Translations under genes and position numbers: made by a program
The notes under the pieces: model-generated
The model's input: only the letters and a program-made list of their open reading frames with translations
Told to the model about the DNA's origin: nothing
Database searches by the model: none
Shown: positions 49,967 to 58,059 of the stretch, in pieces
Numbering within the stretch: position 1 is the stretch's first letter
Layout of the letters: each line of letters starts with the position of its first letter
NCBI GenBank assembly: GCA_001798075.1
Contig: MGRG01000012.1
Coordinates: 155,852 to 219,851, forward strand
From: Deltaproteobacteria bacterium RIFCSPHIGHO2_01_FULL_43_49
GTDB lineage: Bacteria; UBA10199; SPLOWO2-01-44-7
Direction of reading: 5' to 3'
DNA: 64,000 nt

Positions 49967-50482
49967 ATGAAACATCTTATCCTTACAGGCTTCATGGCTG
50001 CAGGGAAAACAACGATTGGCAGCCTTTTAGGTCCCGAGCTAAAGCTTGAATTTGTCGATTGCGACGATGAAGTTTTCAAGGAAACGGGGTTGCAAGTTCC
50101 CGCCTATATCCGCCGTTTTGGGGTCAAACCTTTTCGAAAAATCGAGAAGTCTGTTTTAAAAAGGGTTCTTAAGGGCTCTCCAGTGGTTTTAGCCACCGGT
50201 GGGGGAGCCATGTTGGACCGTGAAAACCGCCGACTCATTTTGTCTCAGGGCTTTTGTGTTTGGTTGGATACCCCATTGAGTCTTATTTTGAAAAGGTTTG
50301 GTAATAAAAATCGTCGTCCACTATTGCCCAAACCGTTTTCTGTGGAAAAGTTGAATTCTTTTTTCCAAGCAAGAAAATCTTTCTACAGGCATTGTCATTT
50401 GAGGGTTGTAAATACCTTTGACTCTCCTCAGAAAATTGCTATGCAGATCATCAAAGAATATGCATCCCGAACTGCTGAATAA
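49967..50482 (+). CDS. aroK: Shikimate kinase
   Basis: Fifth step of the shikimate pathway, ATP-dependent phosphorylation of shikimate. It has the P-loop GFMAAGKTTIGSLLG, the substrate-binding DCDDEVFKETG, FRKIEKSVLKRVL, VLATGGGAML and an adenine-loop region KNRRPLLPK. The 171 residues are normal. It is first in a tight cluster with TPR genes and aroQ; the next gene overlaps by 23 bp. Confidence 0.95.
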   Translation: MKHLILTGFMAAGKTTIGSLLGPELKLEFVDCDDEVFKETGLQVPAYIRRFGVKPFRKIEKSVLKRVLKGSPVVLATGGGAMLDRENRRLILSQGFCVWLDTPLSLILKRFGNKNRRPLLPKPFSVEKLNSFFQARKSFYRHCHLRVVNTFDSPQKIAMQIIKEYASRTAE

Positions 50483-50951
50483 CTCTATTTTTTTGCGCTA
50501 TTACAATCAGTGGCAAGAAGACCCTACTTCAATCGTTTTTGCCCCAATTGCGGAATATCTGCAGATCTATGGGATGCTTGATGAAGCGATCAAAGTTTGT
50601 CTGGAGGGTTTAAAGAATCATCCAGATTTGGTAAGTGGACGTTTGGCGCTGGCCAAAGCTTATGTTCGCAAAATGGATTTTGAGAAAGCCAGAGAAGAGT
50701 TGAGGCGTGTTTTAATTTTGATGCCGGATCAAGAAAAGGCTCTGGAGTTAATGGCTCAGGTTGATAAAGAACTCTCTCCCACACCAAAAACCAAACAACC
50801 GATCGGTTGGGAAACCGTGACGATGGCCAAAATTTATGCCAGCCAAGGCCACCTTCATAAAGCAAGAGAGGTCTATCAAGCCATTTTGCAAAGAGAGCCA
50901 GCCAATTCCGAAGCCATTCAGGGGTTAGCCAGCCTCGAAAGTGAGGGTTAA
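50460..50951 (+). CDS. TPR-repeat protein
   Basis: 163 residues (ATG at 50460; the frame extends upstream but overlaps aroK further). At least three tetratricopeptide-like repeats: IAEYLQIYGMLDEAIKVCLE, LALAKAYVRKMDFEKAREEL and MAKIYASQGHLHKAREVYQA. No signal peptide is seen. It shares one base with the aroQ start, so it is embedded between the two shikimate-pathway genes; its job there is unknown. Confidence 0.82.
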   Translation: MHPELLNNSIFLRYYNQWQEDPTSIVFAPIAEYLQIYGMLDEAIKVCLEGLKNHPDLVSGRLALAKAYVRKMDFEKAREELRRVLILMPDQEKALELMAQVDKELSPTPKTKQPIGWETVTMAKIYASQGHLHKAREVYQAILQREPANSEAIQGLASLESEG

Positions 50952-51403
50952 TGGGTTTTCAATTTGCGGTGCTCAATGGAAGCAACCTGAACTGGCTTGG
51001 AAAAAGGGAGAGGGCCATTTATGGTTTAGAATCGTGGGGTGCAATTTGGAATCGTTTGCAAAAATGGGCACCCTCACAAGATGCCAATTTAACTTATTTT
51101 CAATCCAATTCTGAAGGAACTCTCATTGACACTCTTCAAGAGATTGATTCCAAGGTTGACGGCGTTGTCTTCAACCCGGGTGCCTATGCCCACACCAGTA
51201 TAGCTTTACGCGATTGTGTTGCTTCGCTTCGTGTGCCTGTTGTGGAAGTTCATTTGTCAAAATTAAGCAAGCGCGAAAAATTTCGACAATTCTCATTCAT
51301 TGCAGATGTGGCGCAAATCACTATAGTAGGATTCGGGGCCGATGGCTATCTGCTGGGGCTTACTTGGCTAAAATATTTTTATGACCGTTCTGAACAAAGA
51401 TAA
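50951..51403 (+). CDS. aroQ: 3-dehydroquinate dehydratase, type II
   Basis: Third step of the shikimate pathway. The 150-residue type II enzyme carries LNGSNLNWLGKRERAIYGLE (catalytic Arg and Tyr), FQSNSEGTLID, NPGAYAHTSIALRDCV, VEVHLSKLSKREKFRQFS (catalytic His, substrate-binding Arg) and VGFGADGYLLGL. The usual GPNLN is GSNLN here. Starts 1 nt before the TPR gene ends; the downstream TPR gene overlaps by 23 bp. Confidence 0.93.
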   Translation: MGFQFAVLNGSNLNWLGKRERAIYGLESWGAIWNRLQKWAPSQDANLTYFQSNSEGTLIDTLQEIDSKVDGVVFNPGAYAHTSIALRDCVASLRVPVVEVHLSKLSKREKFRQFSFIADVAQITIVGFGADGYLLGLTWLKYFYDRSEQR

Positions 51404-52757
51404 AATTTTAGATGCCGCCAAAGATTTCATTACGGAAGGCAAATTCGACAAGGCCGTTCGTGAATATGAAAAACTCTTACAAGCGGACCCCAAAGATATG
51501 CGGATCAAACTCCGCATTGCCGAGCTCTTTGCCAAAATCAGACAAATTCCGGAGGCGATCAAGGCCTATCGTGAAGTTGCTGAATCCTACGCCCACGATG
51601 GGTTTTATTTAAAAGCGGTCACCGTCTATAAAAATATTTTGCGCCTGAACCCTTCTTTGTTAGATGTCAATCAAGCACTGGCTGCCCTTTATGAAAAAAT
51701 GGGTCTCAATCAAGATGCTGTCCATCAATATGAAATTTTGGCACAGGCCTTTGAACAAAAAAATCGGTTTGATGAGGCGCTCAAAGTCCGACAAAAATTA
51801 GTAGAACTGGCACCAAGCGAGGGGACCCATCGCACAAGACTTGCAGAGGCTTATCAAAGAGACGAGAAAAAAGAGGAGGCCATTGAGCAATATGAACTTT
51901 TGGCCAAACAATATAAGGAACAAAAAAAGGAACCACATCGGCTCATAGAGCTCTATGAAAGAATACTTCCCTCTCGCCCGCAAAATAAAGAGATGCTCAC
52001 TCATCTGGTCGATCTTTATTATCAAAAGAAAGATTATAAGGCGGCATTGAAATGGCTGGAACAGTTTAAACAAGTCACCTCTGCAGATACCCATCTTTTG
52101 GGATTACAAGCAGAGATGTATGCGGTGTTGAACCAATTGGATACAGCTCGCGGAAAATATCAAGAGTTGGCGGAACTTTATATGCAACAGGGAGAAAATC
52201 AAAAGGCATTGAACGCTTATGGCGAAATTTTAACCCTTTTGCCCGAAGAGATGGAAACACTGCGCCCCATTGTGGAGGGGATACAGGCCGGCGCTATGGA
52301 AGTGTTGCAAAAAAAATCTCAGGAGAAGCGTCAAAGTAAACAAGAAGAACAAAAGCTCAAAGAAGAAGAGCAGGAAAAGGAAAAAGAGGCTAAAGAAAAG
52401 GCACGAGATTTAGAAAAACAGAAACCTAAGTTAGCTCCTCAGCAGGCATCAGCAACACCTCCTTTTCCTGTGAAACAACCTCCAACCGAAAAGGGGGATG
52501 TTAACACCCTTTTGAAAAAGGCTAAATCGGCTCTTCAGCTGTCCAAAGCGTATGAAACAACCGGCTTGGAGAGTGAGGCAAAACAAGAACTTTCTCAGGC
52601 AAGAGATTGTTTGAAAAAAATTCTCACCATTGATAGTCAACACGCGGAGGCTTTGCAATTATTGAAGGATTTGGGTGGTGTGCCGGTGCAGGCGCCAGCC
52701 CCTCCAAAAAATAAGCCAGAGCCCCCCAAAGGAAAAAAGAAAATATCTTTTGTATAA
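51381..52757 (+). CDS. TPR-repeat protein with charged coiled-coil tail
   Basis: 458 residues. An array of about eight TPR units spans residues 1-300 (for example DFITEGKFDKAVREYEKLLQ, PEAIKAYREVAESYA, LKAVTVYKNILRLNP, EEAIEQYELLAKQY). A highly charged Lys/Glu/Gln coiled coil (about 305-345) and a Pro-rich linker follow, then a last TPR-like pair, ending in a KPEPPKGKKKISFV tail. It is probably a scaffold. It is co-oriented and nearly contiguous (6-bp gap) with the ExeA-like ATPase, so the pair may act with pilus or secretion machinery; that link is inferred. Confidence 0.85.
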   Translation: MTVLNKDKILDAAKDFITEGKFDKAVREYEKLLQADPKDMRIKLRIAELFAKIRQIPEAIKAYREVAESYAHDGFYLKAVTVYKNILRLNPSLLDVNQALAALYEKMGLNQDAVHQYEILAQAFEQKNRFDEALKVRQKLVELAPSEGTHRTRLAEAYQRDEKKEEAIEQYELLAKQYKEQKKEPHRLIELYERILPSRPQNKEMLTHLVDLYYQKKDYKAALKWLEQFKQVTSADTHLLGLQAEMYAVLNQLDTARGKYQELAELYMQQGENQKALNAYGEILTLLPEEMETLRPIVEGIQAGAMEVLQKKSQEKRQSKQEEQKLKEEEQEKEKEAKEKARDLEKQKPKLAPQQASATPPFPVKQPPTEKGDVNTLLKKAKSALQLSKAYETTGLESEAKQELSQARDCLKKILTIDSQHAEALQLLKDLGGVPVQAPAPPKNKPEPPKGKKKISFV

Positions 52758-52763
52758 ATAGCA

Positions 52764-53588
52764 ATGGACCACCTTCAATATTATCATCTAACTCAAGAAC
52801 CGTTCTCGATCATGCCGCTCACCCAGTTTTATTTCCACAGTGAGCAGCATGATCGGGCTTTGGAGAGATTGCACTACGCAGTCTCCGGCATGAAGGGGCT
52901 AGCCGTTTTGGTGGGTGACATTGGATTGGGTAAAACATTATTGGCCAGACGTCTGTTGGAAACCTTGCCGGAATCGGAATATGAAGTTTCTTTACTTGTA
53001 GTCTTGCATGAGGATGTCGATTCCACATGGTTGTTAAAAAGGATTGCAGCACAGGTGGGTGTTGAAAATGTGCCGGACCAAAAGGTGGAAATCTTGACGA
53101 AACTTTTAAAGAGGCTCAATGAAATAGCAGAACAAGGAAAAAAAACGATCGTGTTAATTGATGAAGCACACATGCTGAGGAGCAAACAACTGATGGAAGA
53201 AATTCGGGGGTTGCTCAATTTGGAATTAGAAACGCAAAAACTTATTTCGCTTGTTTTATTTGGACTCCCCGAACTCGATCAGTGTTTGAATACGGATGCT
53301 GCATTGGCTCAAAGAATCGCAGTGCGCTTTAATTTAAAACCTCTTTCAGGAGAAGCGGTTAATCATTATATTGAATTTCGTCTTTCACAAGCAGGGGCAA
53401 CGCAACCCATTTTTTCTGGAGATGCCCTTCAGGCGATTCACCAATATTCAAAAGGAATTCCGCGTCTCATTAATGTTTTGTGCGATAATTCTTTATTTGA
53501 GGGATACGTGCGCCGTGCTTCAATGCCTCTGGGTGTTGAAGTTGTAACCTCTGTGTCGGAAGATTTAGGATTGGTGAAACAACTATGA
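52764..53588 (+). CDS. ExeA/MshM-like AAA ATPase
   Basis: 274-residue AAA ATPase starting MDHLQYYHLTQEPFSIMPLT, the typical N-terminus of the general-secretion ATPase ExeA/GspA family (also TniB-like). Walker A is GDIGLGKTLLARRLL, Walker B is TIVLIDEAHML, sensor-like segments follow, and the C-terminal helical lid has YSKGIPRLINVLCDNSLFEG. The peptidoglycan-binding domain of full ExeA is absent, so it resembles the pilus-associated short form. Prepilin peptidase upstream supports a role in a type II/IV machine. hisS overlaps its stop by 4 bp. Confidence 0.87.
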   Translation: MDHLQYYHLTQEPFSIMPLTQFYFHSEQHDRALERLHYAVSGMKGLAVLVGDIGLGKTLLARRLLETLPESEYEVSLLVVLHEDVDSTWLLKRIAAQVGVENVPDQKVEILTKLLKRLNEIAEQGKKTIVLIDEAHMLRSKQLMEEIRGLLNLELETQKLISLVLFGLPELDQCLNTDAALAQRIAVRFNLKPLSGEAVNHYIEFRLSQAGATQPIFSGDALQAIHQYSKGIPRLINVLCDNSLFEGYVRRASMPLGVEVVTSVSEDLGLVKQL

Positions 53589-54832
53589 AAATTGAAGCAA
53601 TCAAAGGGATGTCCGATGTTCTGCCGCCTGAGTCTGAAAATTGGCAAACGGTTGAGCAACTGGCTCGGGAAGTTTTTAGAACGTACGACTTTCAGGAAAT
53701 TCGTACCCCCATTGTTGAGCCAACCGAATTGTTTGTTCGCAGCGTGGGAGAAACAACCGATGTCGTTCAAAAGGAGATGTATACCTTTAAAGATCGCAAA
53801 GGTTTATCATTAACCTTAAGACCTGAGGGAACTGCTTCTGTAGTGCGGGCATACATTCAAGCGAGCCTTTCTTCCAAAGACCCCATCGCGAAACTTTACT
53901 ATTTTGGGCCAATGTATCGCTATGAACAGCCTCAAAAAGGGCGCAAACGGGAGTTTTATCAAATCGGTGTGGAACTTTTGGGTGCCGAAACACCGCTGGC
54001 CGATGCCGAAGTTTTAATGCTCTTGGAACAACTTTTTTTGAAAGTAGGCGTTACTGACACCAACTTGGAAATCAATTCGTTGGGTTGTAAAAATTGTCGC
54101 CCTGATTACATCAAAGCGATTCAGAAATTTCTCAAGGGCAAACTAAATAAATTTTGTGACGATTGCCAAAAGAGAAGTCAAAAAAATCCTTTGCGAATTT
54201 TAGATTGCAAAAAAGAGGGCTGTCGCAAGCTGACCGAAGATATTCCGTTGGTGAGTGATTTTTGGTGCGTGGAATGTCATCAGCATTTTAGAGAAGTCAG
54301 GGGGCTGTTGTTAGCCGGACATGTGAAATTTAAAGAGAACCCCCGAATTGTAAGAGGGCTCGATTATTATTGCCGCACAACTTTTGAAGTGTTGTCGGAT
54401 CGTTTGGGAGCACAAAATGCGGTTGCCGCCGGCGGGCGTTATGATGGATTGGTCAAAGATTTGGGTGGGCCGGATGTGCCCGGTGTGGGGTTTGCAATTG
54501 GAATGGAGCGTTTGATGATGTTAGTTTCGACGAACCCCGAACCCCGAACCCCGAACCCAAAACCTTTAATTTATTTTGCCCTTCTTGGGAGCGAGGCCCA
54601 GCAAAAGGCGATGTCGGTTATTCAAGAGCTGAGAGCAAAAGGTCAATCGGTGGGATGTGCCTATGGAGGTTCTTTAAAATCTCAAATGAGGCGTGCGGAT
54701 AAACTTAATGCCTCTCATGTGGTCATCCTCGGTGAAAACGAGGTGGTAAAGGGAATTGCTATAGTCAAAGAAATGGAGACCGGAAACCAAAAAGAGGTTT
54801 TGTTGGGGAGATTAGTGGAAGAATTGAGCTAA
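53585..54832 (+). CDS. hisS: Histidyl-tRNA synthetase
   Basis: Class II synthetase, 415 residues. It has IKGMSDVLPPESENWQ, motif 2 with LRPEGTASVVRAY and the MYRYEQPQKGRKREFYQIG loop, the HisA signatures (VRGLDYYCRTTFEV and AAGGRYDGLV), motif 3 (GFAIGMERLMML) and the anticodon-binding domain. A cysteine cluster (CKNCRPDY, CDDCQKR, CKKEGC, CVECH) marks the insertion domain. A CGAACCC array (54531-54558) adds TNPEPRTPNPKP between the catalytic and anticodon domains. Confidence 0.96.
   Translation: MKIEAIKGMSDVLPPESENWQTVEQLAREVFRTYDFQEIRTPIVEPTELFVRSVGETTDVVQKEMYTFKDRKGLSLTLRPEGTASVVRAYIQASLSSKDPIAKLYYFGPMYRYEQPQKGRKREFYQIGVELLGAETPLADAEVLMLLEQLFLKVGVTDTNLEINSLGCKNCRPDYIKAIQKFLKGKLNKFCDDCQKRSQKNPLRILDCKKEGCRKLTEDIPLVSDFWCVECHQHFREVRGLLLAGHVKFKENPRIVRGLDYYCRTTFEVLSDRLGAQNAVAAGGRYDGLVKDLGGPDVPGVGFAIGMERLMMLVSTNPEPRTPNPKPLIYFALLGSEAQQKAMSVIQELRAKGQSVGCAYGGSLKSQMRRADKLNASHVVILGENEVVKGIAIVKEMETGNQKEVLLGRLVEELS
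54531..54558. repeat. Heptanucleotide array (CGAACCC x4) inside hisS
   Basis: Four perfect consecutive 7-bp units lie at the junction between the catalytic and anticodon-binding domains and are read in frame as a Pro/Asn-rich linker. Confidence 0.9.
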
Positions 54833-56595
54833 TGATGAAACGGACACATACCTGCGGTGAGTTAAATAAGAAACAGGTTGGCAAGAAAGTTATTCTGATG
54901 GGTTGGTGTGATGTCCGTCGCGACCATGGAGGCCTTATTTTCATCGATCTGCGGGATCGGTGGGGAAAAACACAGATTGTTTTTGACCCTTCCGTTGCGC
55001 AAGCAGCACAGGGGCTAGCCAAAGAAATCCGGTCCGAGTTTGTTTTGGAAGTCGAAGGAAAAGTAAGAAAGCGGCCCCAGGGGATGGAAAATAAAAAGCT
55101 CCCCACCGGTGAAATTGAAGTTGTTGTACAGTGCTTGAAAATTTTGAATCGTTGTCCCACACCCCCTTTTGAAATATCCGATCAAGCCGATGTAGCAGAA
55201 GAAGTGAGGCTCAAATATCGTTTTTTAGACCTCCGACGTCCTTCCATGCAAAACTATCTCATTTTGAGGCATAAAACAGCACAGGCAGTACGCAATTATT
55301 TATCAAAACAAAATTTTCTTGAAGTTGAGACACCCGTTTTGACTCGTTCCACTCCAGAAGGGGCAAGGGATTATCTGGTTCCTTCGCGTGTTCAACCGGG
55401 AAAGTTTTTCGCGCTGCCTCAATCGCCCCAGCTTTTCAAGCAACTTTTGATGGTCTCTGGTTTCGATAAATACTTTCAGATCGTTAAATGCTTTCGAGAC
55501 GAGGATTTGCGGGCTGACCGTCAACCAGAGTTTACTCAAGTCGATATCGAAGCCTCTTTTGTGAGCCGCGACGATATTTTGGAGATGGTAGAGGGCCTGA
55601 TTCAAACAGTTTTCAAGGAAGTCTCCGTTAAAAATATCAAAAAATCTTTTGACCGCCTCAACTATAAAGATGCCATGAATTGGTATGGCTCTGACAAACC
55701 CGATCGGCGTGTTCCGTGGAAGATTGAAGATGTCTCGGAGATTTTTAAAAACTCTCCGTTCAAAATTTTTTCCCAAGCTGCTGAACAAGGAAAAGTAATC
55801 AAAGCGCTGAAAGTGACTCCAGCGCAGGATCTCGCAAGGAAAGATTTTGAATCCTTAGAGTCGGAGGTCAAAGGTTTGGGGGCAAAAGGTCTAGGGTGGG
55901 CCAAATTAACAAGTGAAGGCTGGCAGTCCCCCATTGCAAAGAATTTTTCGGATCAGGATAAAGAGGGTCTTTTAAAGAAATTAAAACTCAAAGCGAATGA
56001 CGCCGTTTTATTTGTTGCCGATGAATGGGCTGTTGCCTGCCAAGTCCTTGGTGCTTTGCGACTATCGTTGGGCAAAAAATTGAAAGTGTTCGATGAAAAG
56101 ACAACGGATCTTTGTTGGGTCTTGGATTTTCCTTTATTTGAATGGTCGGCGGCCGACAATCGCTATGTTTCTGTCCATCATCCCTTTACCTCTCCACATC
56201 TAGAGGATCTCTCACTGATGAATGGTAGCGATTTAAGCAAAGTTCGCTCCCTTGGCTATGATTTAGTGATGAATGGCTATGAAATTGGTGGGGGATCTAT
56301 TCGTATTCATGATCGTGATCTACAACAGAAAGTCTTTGAGACGTTGAAAATATCGGCTGAAGAAGCGACCCGCCGTTTTGGCTTTTTACTTTCAGCCTTG
56401 GAATATGGAGCCCCACCTCATGGTGGCATTGCATTAGGATTTGATCGTTTAGTGATGTTGCTTGCCAATTGTAGTTCTATTCGAGATGTGATTGCCTTTC
56501 CCAAAACAACCTCTGCAACTTGCTTGATGACAGAAGCTCCCTCTGAAGTCGATGAAGCACAGCTCAAAGAACTCCATATACAAATTAAATCCTAA
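54832..56595 (+). CDS. aspS: Aspartyl-tRNA synthetase (probably non-discriminating)
   Basis: Class IIb bacterial AspRS, 587 residues. It has the OB-fold anticodon domain with GWCDVRRDHGGLIFIDLRDR, FLEVETPVLTRSTPEGARD, QSPQLFKQLLMVSGFDKYFQ, CFRDEDLRADRQPEFTQVD, the GAD insertion domain, and motif 3 in GIALGFDRLVMLL. His in RRDHGG, rather than Leu, is the residue I associate with non-discriminating enzymes that also charge tRNA-Asn, which agrees with the gatCAB operon nearby. Start ATG overlaps the hisS stop (TAATG); the second ATG (54835) is equally possible. The stop lies in a period-7 array. Confidence 0.95.
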   Translation: MMKRTHTCGELNKKQVGKKVILMGWCDVRRDHGGLIFIDLRDRWGKTQIVFDPSVAQAAQGLAKEIRSEFVLEVEGKVRKRPQGMENKKLPTGEIEVVVQCLKILNRCPTPPFEISDQADVAEEVRLKYRFLDLRRPSMQNYLILRHKTAQAVRNYLSKQNFLEVETPVLTRSTPEGARDYLVPSRVQPGKFFALPQSPQLFKQLLMVSGFDKYFQIVKCFRDEDLRADRQPEFTQVDIEASFVSRDDILEMVEGLIQTVFKEVSVKNIKKSFDRLNYKDAMNWYGSDKPDRRVPWKIEDVSEIFKNSPFKIFSQAAEQGKVIKALKVTPAQDLARKDFESLESEVKGLGAKGLGWAKLTSEGWQSPIAKNFSDQDKEGLLKKLKLKANDAVLFVADEWAVACQVLGALRLSLGKKLKVFDEKTTDLCWVLDFPLFEWSAADNRYVSVHHPFTSPHLEDLSLMNGSDLSKVRSLGYDLVMNGYEIGGGSIRIHDRDLQQKVFETLKISAEEATRRFGFLLSALEYGAPPHGGIALGFDRLVMLLANCSSIRDVIAFPKTTSATCLMTEAPSEVDEAQLKELHIQIKS

Positions 56596-56713
56596 ATCCT
56601 AAGCACTAAATTCTAAACAAATTCTAATGACCCAAATCCAAATGTCCCAAACAATCTTGTTTAGAATTTTGGCCATTGGAATTTAGGATTTAGATATTAG
56701 AATTTAGAATTTT
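56587..56713. repeat. Period-7 palindromic array between convergent genes
   Basis: AAATCCT (twice), AAGCACT, AAATTCT, AAACAAA, TTCTAAT and further heptads, followed by an inverted-complement half. It shares long identical stretches with the array in the sdh operon (16666-16803). The aspS stop codon and the stop of the opposing gene both lie within or at its edges. Confidence 0.85.
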
Positions 56714-57212
56714 ATGTCGTGGTGTATTGTTTATTGGCCAGTGCGGTAAGAATATCTTCTTGCACAATTTTGTAGGTATCTTTGGCGAGTTTACCCGTGA
56801 CCTCAATTCGTTTAAGAAGTTTTTCACCATCATTGCCGGCAAGATTTATTTTTTCGCGGGCTAAGACAGCATTTTTTTGATTTCCTGTCTCCAATTTTCT
56901 GCCAGCTCCCGTTGGATCTTTGAGATGGAGTGTTAAGTCTCGCATAATGATACACCCTCTGAGATTATTATGAATCTGGTTGTGTGTTGGGTGTGGCATC
57001 ACATGATTTTTGGTGATGAAAAGGTGGTGCAGGGCCCCGTTGATTTCAAGCGATCTCTGGAGTCGGTTTCTTTTAAGAACCTTTTCTGCAGGGCCGATAA
57101 TAATTTGATAGTGCCCATAAGAAGCGTGGACATTAAAAACATGCACCTCGTTTGGCGGTAAATTGGGGGCCAATTTAACCATTTCCATCAGTTTCTTAAG
57201 AAATGTCTGCAT
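56712..57212 (-). CDS. Hypothetical protein
   Basis: 166 residues starting behind a good AAAGGTGGT ribosome-binding site. No signal peptide or membrane segment is seen. Distinctive segments are EVHVFNVHASYGHYQIIIGP, HHLFITKNHVMPHPTHNQIH (His rich, possibly metal binding) and LKRIEVTGKLAKDTYKIV. I recognise no family. The gene converges on aspS, with the period-7 array between them. The strong ribosome-binding site and absence of a competing frame make it likely real. Confidence 0.66.
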   Translation of the reverse strand: MQTFLKKLMEMVKLAPNLPPNEVHVFNVHASYGHYQIIIGPAEKVLKRNRLQRSLEINGALHHLFITKNHVMPHPTHNQIHNNLRGCIIMRDLTLHLKDPTGAGRKLETGNQKNAVLAREKINLAGNDGEKLLKRIEVTGKLAKDTYKIVQEDILTALANKQYTTT

Positions 57213-57354
57213 ACCACCTTTCTACAGTGCAAGGTCCATGCCAGCCTTATTTTAAAGCAAATTTTTGTAAGTTATTGTTTTTATTATACTTTTTAAAATA
57301 GAGGGGACGTTCCCCAGGATTTTTGACACCCACGCGTCATTGTTTTGACGGGTA

Positions 57355-58059
57355 TTACAGAACGGCTGGAGCCAGCAGGAAGGTTGGACCGACAATCACC
57401 GCAGCATCAACGCTAAACCCCCCTCTGGTAATGGGGAGCTTATATAAATAACTCCTGACTTCAACCTGGAGGGCAAAATGGGGTGGTTTTAAATAGAGAA
57501 GGGTTCCTAATCCAAAAAAGCCATTGGCTAGATCTGCATTATTAATTTTGAGCCAACCCCCTCCCACAAATCCATAAATATCCATTTCTAACACTTTGCC
57601 ATGGCCTACTTTGATGGCAGCAGGCGTCACACCTTTGATGGCTCCATTGACATGAACCATTTTTTTATTGGTGACTGTTTGTCCATAAGCGCTTTGGGGG
57701 TCGACCTCCAATGGACTAAAACCAAAGTCGACAGCAGTCGCGAAATGCCGACTCCAATTGTAAGAAAGTTGAGAGCCGAGAATGTAGGAGGTAGAAACCG
57801 TATCACCGACATAGAGCCCCGCAAAGGGAGATATTTGAACTCTCGACTTTTGAGCCTCGCGCAAGTCGGTAAACATTTTTGGAAGTTCTTGGGCAGCGGC
57901 AGGTTTTATAAATATTGGAAAAAATATTGTTGCGAGAAGTATTAGAAAGGTAGAAAAAAAGAGGCAGGGCCTGTCCCTCCGTGTTTTTGTGGGGGCCCCT
58001 AACAAAACCCCACAACAAACACTCCGGGCCACCCGCCTCTTTTTTATAATTCTTATCAT
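57355..58059 (-). CDS. Putative outer-membrane beta-barrel protein with an element-interrupted signal peptide
   Basis: 234 residues from the ATG at 58059, which overlaps the upstream gene stop in ATGA. The N-terminus is MIRIIKK, then about 25 residues encoded by palindromic element copy 5 (RRVARSVCCGVLLGAPTKTR...), then a hydrophobic core FFSTFLILLATIFFPIFIKP ending AAAQ. The mature part reads as a small barrel (RVQISPFAGLYVGDTVSTSY, FATAVDFGFSPLEVDP, FALQVEVRSYLY, ending FLLAPAVL). The signal peptide would have an extended, strongly basic n-region. Whether export still works cannot be judged from sequence. Confidence 0.7.
   Translation of the reverse strand: MIRIIKKRRVARSVCCGVLLGAPTKTRRDRPCLFFSTFLILLATIFFPIFIKPAAAQELPKMFTDLREAQKSRVQISPFAGLYVGDTVSTSYILGSQLSYNWSRHFATAVDFGFSPLEVDPQSAYGQTVTNKKMVHVNGAIKGVTPAAIKVGHGKVLEMDIYGFVGGGWLKINNADLANGFFGLGTLLYLKPPHFALQVEVRSYLYKLPITRGGFSVDAAVIVGPTFLLAPAVL
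57955..58045. repeat. Palindromic element, copy 5 (core 57966-58034, reverse orientation), inside a coding region
   Basis: The 69-bp core is bracketed by perfect 11-bp arms, AAAAAAGAGGC (57955-57965) and GCCTCTTTTTT (58035-58045). On the minus strand it is read without a stop inside the signal-peptide region of the outer-membrane protein gene. Confidence 0.9.

Noticed and set aside
15318-56713. Period-7 arrays as CRISPR
   Set aside because: Units are only 7 bp, there are no spacers and no cas genes.
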